The notes beneath the pieces were generated by a model. It did not search any database, had not been told where the DNA came from, and saw only the letters and a program-made list of their open reading frames with translations. A program made the position numbers and the translations under genes. From Doris montereyensis (lineage: Eukaryota > Mollusca > Gastropoda > Nudibranchia > Dorididae), in NCBI GenBank assembly GCA_037039925.1, contig JAXRKP010002206.1:1-64000 (forward strand): 64,000 nt of DNA. Reading direction: 5' to 3'. Positions 21,480 to 34,283 of the stretch are shown here, piece after piece. How positions within the stretch are numbered: the stretch's first letter is position 1; the number at the start of each line of letters is the position of its first letter.

Positions 21480-22275
21480 CGAACCCCTTCGCACCCTTTT
21501 GAACCCCTTTTGAACCCCTTTGAACCCCTTCGAACCCCTTCAAACCTCTTCGAACCCCTTCGAACCCCTTCGAACCCCTTTCAACCCCCTTCAACCCCTT
21601 TGAACCCCTTTCAATCCCTTTCAACCCCTTTTCAATCAACCCCTTTCAACCCCTTTGAACCCCATTGAACCAATTTAAACCCCGCACCGAAGCCCTTTGA
21701 ACCCGTTAGAACCCCTTTGAACGCCTTTGAACCCCATTGAACCCCATTCGACCCTATTGAACCCCATTGAACCCATTGAACCCCATTGAACCCCATTGAA
21801 CCCCATTGAACCCCATTGAACCCCATTGAACCCCATTGAACCCCATTGAACCCCATTGAACCCCATTGAACCCCATTGAACCCCATTGAACCCCATTGAA
21901 CCCCATTTAACCCCATTGAACCCCATTTAACCCATTTAACCCCATTGAACCCATTCACCCCATTGAACCCCATTAAACCCCATTGAACCCCATTAAACCC
22001 CATTGAATCCCATTGAAGCCCATTGAACCCCATTGAACCCCATTGCCATTGAACCCCATTGAACCCATTGAATCCCTTTAAACCCCTTTGAATCATTGAA
22101 CCCCTTTGAACCGTCTTGAATCCTCTTGAACCCCTTTGAACCCCTTTGAACCCTTTTGAACCCCTTTTGAAATCCCTTTGCAATCCAATGAACCCCTTTA
22201 ACCCCTTTGAACCCCTTGAATCCTTGAAACCCTTAATCGATTCAACCGCTTGAACCCCATTAAACCCCATTGATC
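21480..22275. repeat. 10-bp satellite, subfamily A
   Basis: Contains a degraded GCGTCGAAGCC marker near 21,685 and a homogeneous TTGAACCCCA run at about 21,781-21,905. After 22,050 units are increasingly irregular. Minus frame 21,632-22,315 is a decapeptide shadow. Confidence 0.9.
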
Positions 22276-23380
22276 TGATTAATCGCTCTAATCCCCTCAA
22301 TTGAATCGCTCTCAATCGCTCTCAATCCCCTTAATCCCCTTAATCGCTCTTAATCCCTCTTAATCGCTCTCAATCCCCATCCCTCACCTTTTAGTCCCTC
22401 TTAATCCCTCTTATTTCTCTAATCCTCTTAATCCCTCTTAATCCGCTTTCAATCCCTCTCAATCCCTCTCAATCCCTCTTAATCTATCTTAATCCCTCTT
22501 AATCCGTCTTAATCCCTTTTAATCCGTCTTAACCCTTATTCCCTTTAATCCGTCTTAATTTCTGAACCGTCTTAATCCGTCTTAATCCGTCTTAACCGTC
22601 TTTGTCTTAATCCGTCTTAATCTGTCTTAATCCGTCTTAATCTGTCATAATCCTTGAACCCGTCTTGAACCGTCTTAATCCGTCTTAATCCGTCTTAAAC
22701 CCCTTAATCGCTGATTAATCCGTCTTAATCATCTTAATCCGTCTTAATCCGTCTTAATCCGTCTTAATCGTCTTAATCCGTCTTAATCCGTCTTAATCCC
22801 TCTTAATCCGTCTTAATCCGTCTTAATCCGTCTTAATCCGTCTTAATCCCTCTTAATCGCTCTTAATCGCTCTTAATCCCTCTTAATCCCTCTTAATCCC
22901 TCTGAATCCCTCTTAATCCGTCTTAATCCGTCTTAATCCGTCTTAATCCGTTTTAACCCTTTAACCGCTCAATAACCAATCGTCTAATCCGTCTTAATCC
23001 CTCTTAATCGCTCTTAACCCCTCTTAATCCCTCTTAGTCCCCTTAGTCCCTTTGATCCTCTTAACCCTCTTAATCCGTCTTAACCCTCTTAATCCCTTTT
23101 AATCCGTTTAATTGTCTTAATCATCCTATCTTAATCCGTCTTAATCCATTTAATCCCTCTTAATCCGTCTTAATCCGTCTTAATCCCCTTTGAACCCGTC
23201 TTAATCCGTCTTAATCCCTTTAATCCGTCTTAAACCGTCTTAATCCTTTAATCCGTCTTAATCCGTCTTAATCGCTCTTAATCCCTTAATTAATCCCTTA
23301 ATCCCTTTGAATCCCTCTTGATCCCTCTTAATCACTTTAACCCCTTAATCGCTCTTAACCGCTTTTAACCCATCTTAATC
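22276..23380. repeat. 10-bp satellite, subfamily B, degraded
   Basis: B and C units with frequent indels and foreign A-like pieces (CCTTGAACCCGTC near 22,650, CCCTTTGAACCCG near 23,190). The usual anchor module between this block and the next A block is missing or too eroded to see. Confidence 0.85.
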
Positions 23381-24350
23381 CCTTGAATCCATTGAACCCC
23401 ATTGCCCCCTGAACCCCATTGAACCCTTTGAACCCCTTTGAACCCCTTTGATCCCCCCTTTCGAACCCATTAATCCTTTGAACCCTTTGAACCCTTTCGA
23501 ACCCCTTTGGAACCGCTTATAACCCCTTGAACCCCATTGAACCCCTTGAACCCCATTCTAACCCATTTGACCCATTTAATCCCTTGAACCCCATTGAACC
23601 CCTTTGAACCCCATTGAACCCCATTGAACCCTTTGAACCCCTTTGAACCCCTCTGAATCCTTTGAATCCCTCTTAATCCTCTTGAACCCCTTTGAACCCT
23701 TTGAACCCCTTTAATCCCTCTTGAACCTCTTGAACCCCTTGAATCCCTTTAATCCTTCTTAACCCCTTTAAATCGCTCTGGATCGCATTGAACCCCATTT
23801 AACCCATTGAACCCCATTGAACCCCATTGAACCTCATTCAACCCCATTCGAACGTTTGAACCCCATTGAACCCCATTGAACCCCATTGAACCCTTTTGAA
23901 CTTTATTAAACCCCATTGAACCGCATTGAACCCCATTGAATGCCATTGAACCCAATTAAACCCATTGAACCCGATTGAACCCCATTTAACCCATTGAACC
24001 CCATTGAACCCAATTGAACCCTTTGAACCCCATTGAACCCCATTTACACCCTATTGGACCCATTGACACCCCATTGAACCCCATCCATTTGAACCCCATT
24101 GAACCCCTTGAACCCCATATTGAACCGCCTAACACCTTTGAACCCCTTTGAACACCTACAGTTTCCTGAACCCCATTGAACCCCTTTGAACCCCTTTGAA
24201 CCCTACACCCTTTGAACACCTTGGAACCGCTTTGAAACCCATTGAATCCCAGCCTATTGAACCCCTTTGAATGGCCCTTTATACCCCTCTTTAACGCTCA
24301 TTGATCCCCTATGAAACTTTATTCGCCATTGAACCCATTGAACCCCTATC
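23381..24350. repeat. 10-bp satellite, subfamily A, degraded
   Basis: A units with many missing bases and interspersed B pieces, including CCTCTTGAACC. Minus frames at 23,749-23,955 and 23,986-24,219 are shadows. It passes gradually into F through CCCTATCGCAGCCTATG. Confidence 0.85.
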
Positions 24351-24846
24351 GCAGCCTATGAACCCCTATTGAGCCTATTTGCACCCCTATCGAAGCCTAT
24401 CATTTCCCCGCTGCCTATCGCTCTTTATCGCCCCTATCGCTCTTTATCGCAGCCTATCGCTCTTTATCGCATTTATCGCAGCCTATCGCTCTTTATCGCT
24501 CTTTATCAGTCTATCGCTCTTTATCGCTCTTTATCGCAACTTATCGCTCTTTATCGCTCTTTATCGCTTTTTATCGCTCTTTATCGCTCTTTATCGCAGC
24601 CTATCGCTCTTTATCGCTTTATCGCCTTTATCGCAGCTTTATCGCAACCTACCAGCCTATCGCAGCCTATCGCAGCCTATCGCAGCCTATCGCAGCCTAG
24701 CCTATCGCAGCCATTCTATCGCAGCCTATTGCAGCCTAACGCTCTTGATCGCAGCCTATCGCTCTTCATCCTATCGCTCTTTATCGCACTTTATCGCATT
24801 AAACTTTCTTTATCGCACTTTTTCGCACTTTATCGCTCTTTATCGC
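24351..24846. repeat. 10-bp satellite, subfamily F
   Basis: TATCGCTCTT and TATCGCAGCC units beginning after CTATCGAAGCCTATC. Plus frames 24,369-24,878 and 24,379-24,852 overlap in different phases yet share the same peptide, as expected for a 10-bp period. Confidence 0.9.
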
Positions 24847-25335
24847 CATTAAACCTATTGAACCGCACTGCCTATTAAACCCAATTAAACCCCATTAGCG
24901 CAGCCTATTTCAACTCTATTGAACCCCTGAATCATTAAATCCCATTAAACCCCATTAAACCCCTTTATTAAAGCCATTTATCGCAGCCTACCATTGAAAC
25001 CCATTGAACCTCATTTATCGCATTGAACCCCATTGAATCTTGAACCCCAATTGAACCCTATCGCCCTTTATTGAACCCCATTGAACCTCTTTATCGCATT
25101 GAACCCTATTGAACCCCATGGATCGCGATTGAACCCCATTGAACCCCATTGAACCCCATTGAATCCCATTGAACCCCATTGAACCGCTGTTTATCCCTTG
25201 AACCCCTTTGAACCCCTTTGAACCACCTTGAACCCCTTTGAATCCCATTGAACCCCTTTGCCCTTTGAACCCCTTTGAACCCCTTTGAAACCCGTTGAAC
25301 CCCTATCGAACCCCATTGAACCCCTATCGAACCCC
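24847..25335. repeat. Subfamily A block mixed with F units
   Basis: ATTAAACCCC and ATTGAACCCC units interspersed with single TTTATCGCA units (24,970, 25,015, 25,090, 25,190). Mixing of A and F at single-unit scale is unusual in this window. Confidence 0.82.
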
Positions 25336-25562
25336 TATCGCTCTTTATCACAGGCTATCGCTCTTTATCGCAGCCTATCGCAGCCTATTGCAGCCTATTG
25401 CAGCCGATGGCAACCTATCGCAACCTATCGCAGCCTATCGCAACATATCGCAGCCTATCGCTCGTTATCGCTTGTTATCGCTCGTTATCGCTCTTTATCG
25501 CTCTTTATCGCTCTTTATCGCTCTTTATCGTTCTTTATCGTTCTTTATCGCTCTTTATCGCT
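25336..25562. repeat. 10-bp satellite, subfamily F
   Basis: TATCGCAGCC units followed by TATCGCTCGT and TATCGCTCTT, in the same order as the ends of the F blocks at 18,752 and 42,705. Confidence 0.9.
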
Positions 25563-25737
25563 TCTAACCGTTTCTAACCGCTTTTAAGCTGCTTTCTATC
25601 GCTTTTATACAGCTTCCTACAGTTTCCTACCGCTTTTATACAGCTTTCTACAATTTCCTACAGCTTCCATCCATTTTCATCTGCTTTTAACCGTTCTTTA
25701 CCGCTATCTACATACAGTTCTTTATCGCTTCCTAACG
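25563..25737. repeat. G linker
   Basis: AGCTGCTTTCTATCGC, TTTTATACAGCTTCCTACAG repeated, ATCCATTTTCATCTGC and CTATCTACATACAG. Longer than the copy at 18,753. Confidence 0.83.
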
Positions 25738-26427
25738 CCTATGGCCCTTTATCGCTGCCTATGGCTCTTTATTGCGCTGCCTATGACTCTTTATCGTGCT
25801 GTCTATAGCTTTCTATTGCGCTGCTTATGGCTTTTTATCGCGCTGCCTACGGCTGCCTACCTATCGTAGCCTATCACAGCCTATCACAGCCTATCACAGC
25901 CTATTGCAGCCTATCGAAGCCTATCGCAGCCTATCGCTCTTTATTGCTGCCTATCGCTCTTTATCGCTGTCTATCGCTTTTTATCGCTGCCTATCGCTCT
26001 TTACTGCTGTCTATCACTCTTTATCGCAGCCTTCGCTCATCGCAGCCTATCGCTCTTTATCGCAGCTTACCGCTCTTTATCGCAGCCTAGCGCTCTTTAT
26101 CGCAGTCTATCGCAGCATATCTCAGCATATCGCAGCCTATCGCATCTTATCACAGCCTATCGCAGCCTATTGCAAGCTATCGCTCTTTATCGCTGTTTAT
26201 CGCTGCCTATCGCTCTTTATCGCTCTTTATCGCAACCTACCGCTCTTTATCGCTCTTTATCACAGCCTATCGCTCTTTATCGCTCCTTATCGCTGTTTAT
26301 CGCTCTTTATCGCAGCCTATCGCTCTTTATCGCTCTTTATCGCTCTTTATCGCTCTTTATCGCTCTTTATCGTTCTTTATCGCAGCCTATCGCAGCCTAT
26401 CGCAGCCTATCGCAGCCTATCGCATTA
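25738..26427. repeat. 10-bp satellite, subfamily F, complex start
   Basis: Near-copy of 18,849-19,532, including CTATAGCTTTCTATTGC and the GCATATCTCAGCATATCGC marker near 26,115. It ends with TATCGCAGCC units and GCTGCCATTAAACC. Confidence 0.9.
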
Positions 26428-26651
26428 TCGCTGCCATTAAACCCCATTAAACCCCATTGAACCCCATTGAACCCCATTGAACGCCATTGAACCCCTTCGA
26501 ACCCCTTTGAACCCGTTTGAACCCTTTGAACCTTTTGGAACCCCTTTGTACCCCCCTCTTTGAACCCCTTTGAACCCCTTTGAACCCCTTCGAACCCTTT
26601 TGAACCCCATCGAACTCCTTTGAACCCTTTTGCACCCCTTTGAACCCCTTT

Positions 26652-26674
26652 GACGGATTAAGACGGATTAAGAC
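26652..26674 (-). repeat. Inverted B patch 3
   Basis: Same 23-bp patch of GACGGATTAA units as at 19,764. Confidence 0.93.
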
Positions 26675-26767
26675 TTTGAATCCCTTTGAACCCCTTTGAA
26701 CCCCTTCGAACCCCTTCGAACCCCATCGAACTCCTTTGAACCCTTTTGCACCCCTTTGAACCCCTTT

Positions 26768-26790
26768 GACGGATTAAGACGGATTAAGAC
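26768..26790 (-). repeat. Inverted B patch 4
   Basis: 116 bp after patch 3, the same spacing as patches 1 and 2. Confidence 0.93.
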
Positions 26791-26982
26791 TTTGAACCCC
26801 TTTGAACCCCTTTGAACCCCATCGAACCCTTTGAACCCTTTTGAACCCTTTTGAACCCCATTGAACCCCATCAACTCCATCGAACCCTTTGAACCCCATT
26901 GAACCCCATTGAACCCCATTAAACCCCATTAAACTCCATTGAACCCTATTGAACCCCATTACCCCATTTAACCCCATTTAAC

Positions 26983-28543
26983 CTTAATCCGTTTAACTTA
27001 ATCCTTCTTAATTTAATCCCTTAATCCTTGAATCCGTCTTAATCCGTCTTAATCCGTCTTAATTCGTCTTAATCCGTCTTAATCGGTCTTAATCCCTCTT
27101 AATCCGTCTTAATCCGTCTTAATCCGTCTTAATCCGTCTCAATCGCTCTCAATCTCTCTCAATCGCTCTCAATCGCTCTCAATCCCTCTTAATCCCTCTT
27201 AATCCCTCTTAGTCCCTCTTAGTCCCTCTTATTCCGTCTTAATCCCTTTTAATCCCTCTTATTCCGTCTTAATCCGTCTTAATCCGTCTTAATCCGTCTT
27301 AATCCGTCTTAATCTCTCTTAATCTATCTTAATCCGTCTTAATCCGTCTTAATCCGTCTTAATCCGTCTTAATCCGTCTTTTAATCCCTCTTAATTCCGT
27401 CTTAATCCCTCTTAATCCGTCTTAACCCGTCTTAATCCGTCTTAATCCGTCTTCCGTCTCAATCAATCGCTCTCAATCGCTCTCAATCGCTCTCAATCGC
27501 TCTCAATCGCTCTCAATCCCTCTTAATCCCTCTTAATCCCTCTTAGTCCCTCTTAGTCCCTCTTATTCCCTCTGATTCCCTCTTAATCCCTCTTAATCCC
27601 TTTTAATCTTTAATCCGTCTTAATCCGTCTTAATCCGTCTTAATCGTCTTTCATTTTAATCTTAATCTTAATCCGTCTTAATCCGTCTTAATCCGTCTTA
27701 ATCCGTCTTAATCCGTCTTAATCCGTCTTAAACCGTCTTAATCCGTCTTAATCCGTCTTAATCCGTCTTAATCCCTCTTAATCCGTCTTAATCCGTCTTA
27801 ATCCGTCTTAATCCGTCTCAATCGCTCTCAATCTCTCTCAATCGCTCTCAATCGCTCTCAATCGCTCTCAATCCCTCCTAATCCCTCTTAGTCCCTCTTA
27901 GTCCCTCTTATTCCCTCTTAATCCCTCTTAATCCCTCTTAATCCATCTTAATCCGTCTTAATCCCTCTTAATCCTCTTAATCCGTCTTAATCCGTCTTAA
28001 TCCGTCTTAATCCGTCTTAATCCTTCTTAATCCGTCTTAATCCGTCATCATCCGTCTTAATCCGTCTTAATCCCTCTTAATCCGTCTTAATCGGTCTTAA
28101 TCCGTCTTAATCCGTCTTAATCCGTCTTAATCCGTCAATCGCTGTTAATCTTATTCGCTCTTAATCCGTCTTAATCCGTCTTAATCTTAATCCGTCTTAA
28201 TCCGTCTTAATCCGTCTTAATCCGTCTTAATCCGTCTTAATCCGTCTTAATCCCTCTTAATCCGTCTTAATCGCTCTTAATCCGTCTTAATCCGTCTTAA
28301 TCCGTCTTAATCCGTCTTAATCCGTCTTAATCCATCTTAATCCCTCTTAATCCGTCTTAACCCGTCTTAATACGTCTTAATCCGTCTTAATCGCTCTTAA
28401 TCGCTCTTAATCGCTCTTAATCCCTCTGAATCCCTCTGAATCCCTCTGAATCCCTCTTGATCCGTCTTAATCTCTCTTAATCCCTCTTAATCCCTCTGAA
28501 TCGCCCTTAATCGCTCTTAATCGCTCTTAATCGCTCTTAGTCG
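26983..28543. repeat. 10-bp satellite, subfamily B with C patches
   Basis: Three rounds of B followed by C (C near 27,145, 27,465 and 27,825), each with the TTAGTCCCTC and TTATTCCCTC variants on its right side. This is an internal higher-order repeat of about 350 bp. Confidence 0.92.
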
Positions 28544-28828
28544 CTCTTCATCGCTTCCTATTGCTCCCTATAGTTCCCTATTTCCCTATCGCCCTATTTG
28601 CCTAACCCTATCGCTCTAACCGCCTTAGACCGTTGCCTACCGCCCTAACCGCTTTTAAGCGCTTGGAACCGTTTCGAACTGTTTCGAACCGTTTCGAACC
28701 GCTTATAACCCCTTCTAACCCCGTCTAACCCCTTGTAACCCCTTGTAACCCCTTTTTAATCCCTCTTACCGCTTTTAACCGCTTGTAACCGCATTTAACC
28801 GCTTTTAACCGCTTTCTTGTAACCGCTT
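28544..28828. repeat. Anchor module D/E
   Basis: CCTATAGTTCC near 28,568, then TTAGACCGTT, GGAACCGTTT, TTATAACCCC and TTGTAACCGC in order, with losses around 28,580-28,620. Confidence 0.86.
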
Positions 28829-29776
28829 CGAACCCTTTCGACCCCTTTTGAACCCCTTTGAACCCCTTTGAACCCCTTTGAACCCCTTCGAACCCCTTCG
28901 AACCCCTTCGAACCCCTTCGAACCCCTTTCAACCCCCTTCAACCCTTTTGAACCCCTTTGAACCCCTTTCAACCCATTTTAATCCCTTTCAACCCCTTTG
29001 AACCCCTTTGAACCCCTTTGAACCCCTTTGAACCCCTTTGAACCCCGTCGAACCCCTTTGAACCCCGTCGAACCCCTTTGAACGCCTTTGAACCCCATTG
29101 AACCCCTTTAAACCCCTTCGAACCCCATTTACCCATTCAACCCCATTGAACCCCATTGAACCCCATTGAACCCTTTTGACCCCATTGAACCCAATTGAAC
29201 CCCATTGAACCCCATTGAACCCATTGAACCCCATTGAACCCCATTGAACCCCATTGAACCCCATTGAACCCCATTGAACCCCATTGAACCCCATTGAACC
29301 CCATTGAACCCCATTGAACCCCATTGAACCCCATTGAACCCATTGAACCCATTGAACCCCATTGAACCCCATTTGAACCCCATTGAACACAATTGAACCC
29401 CATTGAACCCCATTGAACCCCATTGAACCCCATTGAACCGATTGAACCCCATTGAACACCTTTGAACCCTTTGAACCCCTTTGAACCCCTTTGAACCCCT
29501 TTGAACCCTTTTGAACCCCATTGAACCCCTTTGAACCCCTTTGAACCCCTTTGAACCCCTTTGAACCCCTTTGAACCCTTTTGAAGCCTTTGAAATCAAT
29601 TGAACCCCTTTGAACCCCTTTGAACCCACACCCCTTTGCACCGCTTTGCACCCCTTTGAACCCCTTTAACCCCAATGAACCCCATTGAACCCCATTGAAC
29701 CCCATTAAACCCCATTAAACCTCATTAAACCCCATCGAACCCCATTGAACCCTATCAAAACCCCGTTTAACCCCAT
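28829..29776. repeat. 10-bp satellite, subfamily A
   Basis: TTCGAACCCC to TTTGAACCCC to ATTGAACCCC, with a homogeneous run at 29,221-29,340, then TTTGAACCCC and TTTGCACCCC, and exit through ATTAAACCTC. Minus frames 28,989-29,705, 29,129-29,641 and 29,137-29,433 overlap in three phases with one peptide. Confidence 0.93.
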
Positions 29777-30395
29777 TTCTCAATCGCTCTCAATCGCTCT
29801 CAATCGCTCTCAATCGCTCTCAATCGCTCTCAATCGCTCTCAATCCCTCTTACTCCTCTTAATCCCTCTTAGTCCCTCTTAATCCCTCTTAATCCCTCTT
29901 AATCTTAATCCTCTTATTCTTAATCCCTCTTAATCCCTCTTAATCCCTCTTAATCCCTCTTAATCCGTTTTAATTTACCTCAATCTATCTTAATCCGTCT
30001 TAATCCGTCTTAATCCCTCTTAATCCGTCTTAATCCGTCTTAATCCGTCTTAATCCGTCTTAATCCGTCGTAATCCGTCTTAATCGCTCTTGATCCGTCT
30101 TAATCCGTCTTCATCCGTCTTAATTCGTCTTAATTCGCGTTAATCTGTCTTAATTCGTCTTAATCCGTCTTAATTCGTCTTAATCCATCTTAATCCGTCT
30201 TAATCCCTCTTAATCCCTCTTAATCCTTCTTAATCCCTCTTACTCCATCTTAACCCGTCTTAACCGTCTTAATCCGTCTTAATCGCTCTTAATCGCTCTT
30301 AATCGCTCTTAATCCCTCTGAATCCCTCTTAATCCCTCTTAATCCCTCTTATTCGCTCTTAATCGCTCTTAATCCCTCTTAATCGCTCTTAGTCG
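29777..30395. repeat. 10-bp satellite, subfamilies C then B
   Basis: Six TCAATCGCTC units, then B units, with TAATTTACCTCAATC near 29,970 and a final TTAATCGCTC run. Confidence 0.92.
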
Positions 30396-30655
30396 CTCTT
30401 CATGGCTTCCTATCGCTCCCTATAGTTCCCTATCGCTCCCTATCGCTCCCTATCGCTGCCTATCACTGCCTATCGCTCTTAACCGCCTTAGACCGCTGCC
30501 TACCGCCCTAGACCGCTTACAACCGCTTCGAAGAGTTTCGAACCATTTCGAACCGTTTCTAACAGCTTATAACCCTTTCTAACATTCTAACCCCTTCTAA
30601 TCCATTCTCACCGCTTTTAACCGCTTGTAACCGCTTTTAACCGCTTGTAACCGCT
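30396..30655. repeat. Anchor module D/E
   Basis: Begins TTCATGGCTTCC. CCTATAGTTCC near 30,419; order preserved to TTGTAACCGC. Confidence 0.87.
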
Positions 30656-31045
30656 TCGAACCCCTTTGAACCCCTTTGAACCCATTTGAACCCCTTTAAA
30701 CCCTTTGACCCCGTTTGACCTCCTTTGAACCCTTTTGAACCCCTTTGAACCCCTTTGAACCCCTTTGAACCCCGTTGAACACCTTTGAACCCATTTGAAC
30801 CGCTTTGAACCCCTTTGAACCCTTTGCACCCCTTTGAACCCCTTTCAACCACTTTCAACCTCTTTGAACCGCTTTGAACCCCTTTTAACCCTTTTGAACC
30901 CTTTGAACCCCTTTGCACCCTTTTGCATCTGTTTGCACCCCTTTGCACCCCAATGAACCCCATTGAACCCCATTGAACCCCATTGAACCCCATTAAACCC
31001 CATTAAACCCCATTGAACACCATTGAACCCCATTAAACCCCATTT
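30656..31045. repeat. 10-bp satellite, subfamily A
   Basis: TTTGAACCCC with TTTGACCCCG and TTTGCACCCC variants, then ATTGAACCCC and ATTAAACCCC. Confidence 0.92.
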
Positions 31046-31672
31046 CTCAATCGCTCTCAATCGCTCTCAATCGCTCTCAATCGCTCTCAATCCCTCTTAA
31101 TCCTTCTTAATCCCTCTTAGTCCTTCTTAGTCCCTCTTAATCCCTCTTAATCCCTCTTAATCCGTCTTAATCCCTCTTAATCCCTCTTAATCCGTCTTAA
31201 TCTACTTTAATCTATCTTAATCCGTCTTAATCCCTCTTAATCCGTCTTATTCCTCTTAATCCGTCTTAAGCCGTCTTAATCCATCTTAATCCGTCTTCAT
31301 CCGTCTTAATCCGTCTTAATCCGTCTTAAACCATCTTAATCCGTCTTAATCCCTCTTAATCCCTCTTAATCCGTCTTAATCCGTCTTAATCCGTCATAAT
31401 CGCTGTTAATCCGTCTTAATCCTTGTTAATCCTTGTTAATCGATCTTAATCGCTCTTAATCCGTCTTAATCCGTCTTAATCCGTCTTAATCCGCCTTAAT
31501 CCGTCTTAATCCGCCTTCATCCTTCTTAATCCGTCTTAATCCATCTTAATCCGTCTTAATCCGTCTTAATCCGTCTTTATCCGTCTTAATCCGTCTTAAT
31601 CCCTCTTAATCCCTCTTAATCCCTCTGAATCGCTCTTAATCGTTCTTAACCGCTCTTAATCGCTCTTAATCG
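31046..31672. repeat. 10-bp satellite, subfamilies C then B
   Basis: Carries CCTTGTTAATCCTTGTTAATC near 31,420, shared with about 34,912, evidence for a tandem duplication of this stretch. Confidence 0.92.
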
Positions 31673-31940
31673 CTCTTCATCGCTCCCTATCGCTCCCTAT
31701 AGTCCCCTATCGCTGTCTATCGCTACCTATCGCTCTAAACCGGCTTATACCGCTGCCTACCGCCCTAGACCGCTTTCAACCGCTTTGAACCATTTCGAAC
31801 CGTTTCTAATCTCTTATAACCCCTTCTAACCCCTTCTAATCCATTCTCACCGCTTTTAACCGCTTGTAACCGCTTTTCTTTAACCGCTTTTAACCCCATT
31901 TGAACCCCATTTGTAACCGCTTGTAACCGCTTTTGAACCG
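31673..31940. repeat. Anchor module D/E, CCTATAGTCCCC variant
   Basis: CCTATAGTCCCC near 31,697 and TAAACCGGCTTATACCGC are shared with the copy at 35,157. The end is disrupted by two ATTTGAACCCC-like units at 31,893-31,915. Confidence 0.83.
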
Positions 31941-32491
31941 AACCCCTTTCCGTCTTAATCCGTCTTAATCCTTTTAACCGTCTTAATCCGCTTCTTAATC
32001 CGTCTTAATCCGTCTTAATCCGTCTTAATCGCTCTTAATCCGTCTTAATCCGTCTTAATCGCGCATGATCCGTCTTAATCCGTCTTCTTAATCCGTCTTA
32101 ATCCGTCTTAATTCGCCCTAATCCTTCTTAATTTCTTAATCCGTCTTAATCCGTCTTAATTCGTCTTAATCCGTCTTAATCCGTCTTAATCCGTCTTAAT
32201 CCGTTCTTAATCCGTCTTAATCCGTCTTAATCCATCTTAATCCTCTTAATCCATCTTAATCCGTCTTAATCCGTCTTAATCCGTCTTAATCCTGTCTTAA
32301 TCCGTCTTAATCCATCTTAATCCGTCTTAATCCGTCTTAATCCGTCTTAATCCATCTTAATCCCTCTTAATCCATCTTAACCGCTCTTAATCCGTCTTAA
32401 TCCGTCTTAATCGCTCTTAATCCTCTTAACCGCTCTTAATCCCTCTTAATCCCTCTTAATCCCTCTGAATCGCTCTTAATCGTTCTTAATC
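31941..32491. repeat. 10-bp satellite, subfamily B, directly after E
   Basis: B units follow E without an intervening A block, as at 35,439. The CGCGCATGATCC variant near 32,052 recurs near 35,530. Confidence 0.9.
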
Positions 32492-32778
32492 GCTTCATCG
32501 CTCCCTATCTGCCTATCGCTCTAAACCGCCTTAGACCGCTGCCTATCGCTGCTAAACCGCATTAGACCGCTTACAACCGTTTTGAACAGTTTCAAACCGT
32601 TTTGAACCGTTTCTAACCGCTTATCCCCTTCTAAGCCCTTCTAACTTCTTCTAACCCATTCTAACCCCTTCTAATCCATTCTCACCGCTTTTAACCGTCT
32701 TTGTCTAAATCCGCTTTTAACCGCTTGTAACCGCTTGTAACCTCTTAACCTCTGAACCGTAACCGCTTGTAACCGCTT
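32492..32778. repeat. Anchor module D/E, no CCTATAG
   Basis: Shortened D part (CCTATCTGCCTATCGC), TAAACCGCCT, CGAACCGTTT-like units and an irregular E end with a TTTGTCTAAATCC insertion near 32,700. Counterpart of 35,902-36,153. Confidence 0.8.
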
Positions 32779-33613
32779 CGAACCCTTCGACCCCTTTGAA
32801 CCCCTTGAACCCCTTTGAACCCATTTGAACCCCTTTGAACCCCTTTGAACCCCTTTGAACTACTTTGAACCGCTTTGAACCCCTTTGAATCCCCTCAAAA
32901 ACTGTTTTGAACCCCTTCGAACCCCGTCGAATCCAGTTGAACTCCTTTGAATCACTTTGAACCACTTTGAACCCCATTGAACCCATTGAACCCCATTGAA
33001 CACCTTCGAACACCTATGAACCCCTTTGAACCCCTTTGAACCCCTTTGAACCCTTTTGAACCCCTTTGAATCGCTTTGAGCCCCTTTGAACCCCTTTGTA
33101 CCCCTTTGAACCCCTTTGAACCCCATTGAACCTCGTCGAACCCCTTTGAACGCCTTTGAACCCCGTCGAACCCCTTTTAAACCCCTTCAAACCCCTTCTT
33201 TACCCATTGGACCCCATTGAACCCCATTGAACCCCATTGAACCCCATTGAACCCCATTGAACGCCATTGAACCCCATTGAACCCCATTGAACCCCAATGA
33301 ACACCATTGAACCCCATTGAACACCATTGAACCCCATTGAACTCCATTGAACCCCATTGAACCCCATTGAACCCCATTGAACCCCATTGAACCCCATTGA
33401 ACCCCGATTGAACCCCATTGAACACCTTTGAACATTTTTGAACCCCTTTGAAACTTTTTGAACCCCTTTGAACCCCTTTGAACCCCTTTGAACCTTTTTG
33501 AACCCCATTGCACCCCTTTGCACCCCTTTGCACCCCAATGAACCCCATTGAACCCATTGAACCCCATTAAACCTCATTAAACCCCATTGAACCCCATTGA
33601 ACCCCATCAAAAC
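32779..33613. repeat. 10-bp satellite, subfamily A
   Basis: Includes the CTCAAAAACTGTTTTGAAC variant near 32,895 and the landmark CTTCTTTACCCATT at 33,195, where TTTGAACCCC and TTTAAACCCC units switch to ATTGAACCCC. Minus frames around 33,177-33,610 are repeat shadows in three phases. Confidence 0.92.
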
Positions 33614-34020
33614 CCTAATCAGTCTTAATCCGTCTTAATCCGTCTTAATCCGTCTTAATCCGTCTTAATCCGCTTTAATCCGTCTTAATCCGTCTTAATC
33701 CGTCATAATCGCTGTTAATCCGTCTTTTCCGTCTTAATCGCTCTTAATCAGCCTTAATCCGTCTTAATCGCGCTTGATCCGTCTTAATCCGTTTTCATCC
33801 GTCTTAATCCGTCTTAATTCGCCTTAATCCTTCTTAATCCGTCTTAATCCGTCTTAATCCGTCTTAATCCGTCTTAATCCGTCTAAATCCGTCTTAATCC
33901 GTATTAATTCGTCTTAATCTGTCTTAATCCGTCTTAATCCCTCTGAATGCCTCTTAATCCCTCTTAATCCCTCTGAATCGCTCTTAATCGTTCTTAATTG
34001 CTCTTAATCGCTCTTAATCG
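33614..34020. repeat. 10-bp satellite, subfamily B without a C lead-in
   Basis: CATCAAAACCC joins directly to CTAATCAGTCTTAATCC; the usual ATTTAACCCC and C run are missing, which suggests a deletion. TCCGTCTTTTCCGTC near 33,720 and CGCGCTTGATCC follow, as at 13.5 and 37.4 kb. Confidence 0.9.
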
Positions 34021-34283
34021 CTCTTCATCGCTCCCTATCGCTCCCTATAGTTCTCCCTATCGCTCCCTATCGCTGCCTATCGCTGCCTATCGCTCTAAAC
34101 CGCCTTAGACCGCTGCCTACCGCCCTAGACCGCTTACAACCGCTTCGAACAGTTTCGAACTGTTTCGAACCGTTTCTAACCGCTTATAACCCCTTCTAAC
34201 CCCTTCTAACCCCTTCTAACCCCTTCTAATCCATTCTCACCGCTTTTAACCGCTTGTAACCGGTTTTAACCGCTTGTAACGGC
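34021..34283. repeat. Anchor module D/E
   Basis: CCTATAGTTCTCCC near 34,046, then the complete TAGACCGC part, ending TTGTAACGGC. Confidence 0.87.

Larger units (their letters stand above)
26428..26982. repeat. Subfamily A block carrying inverted B patches
   Basis: Counterpart of 19,533-20,080, with two inverted patches and the same exit through ATTAAACTCC. Confidence 0.9.
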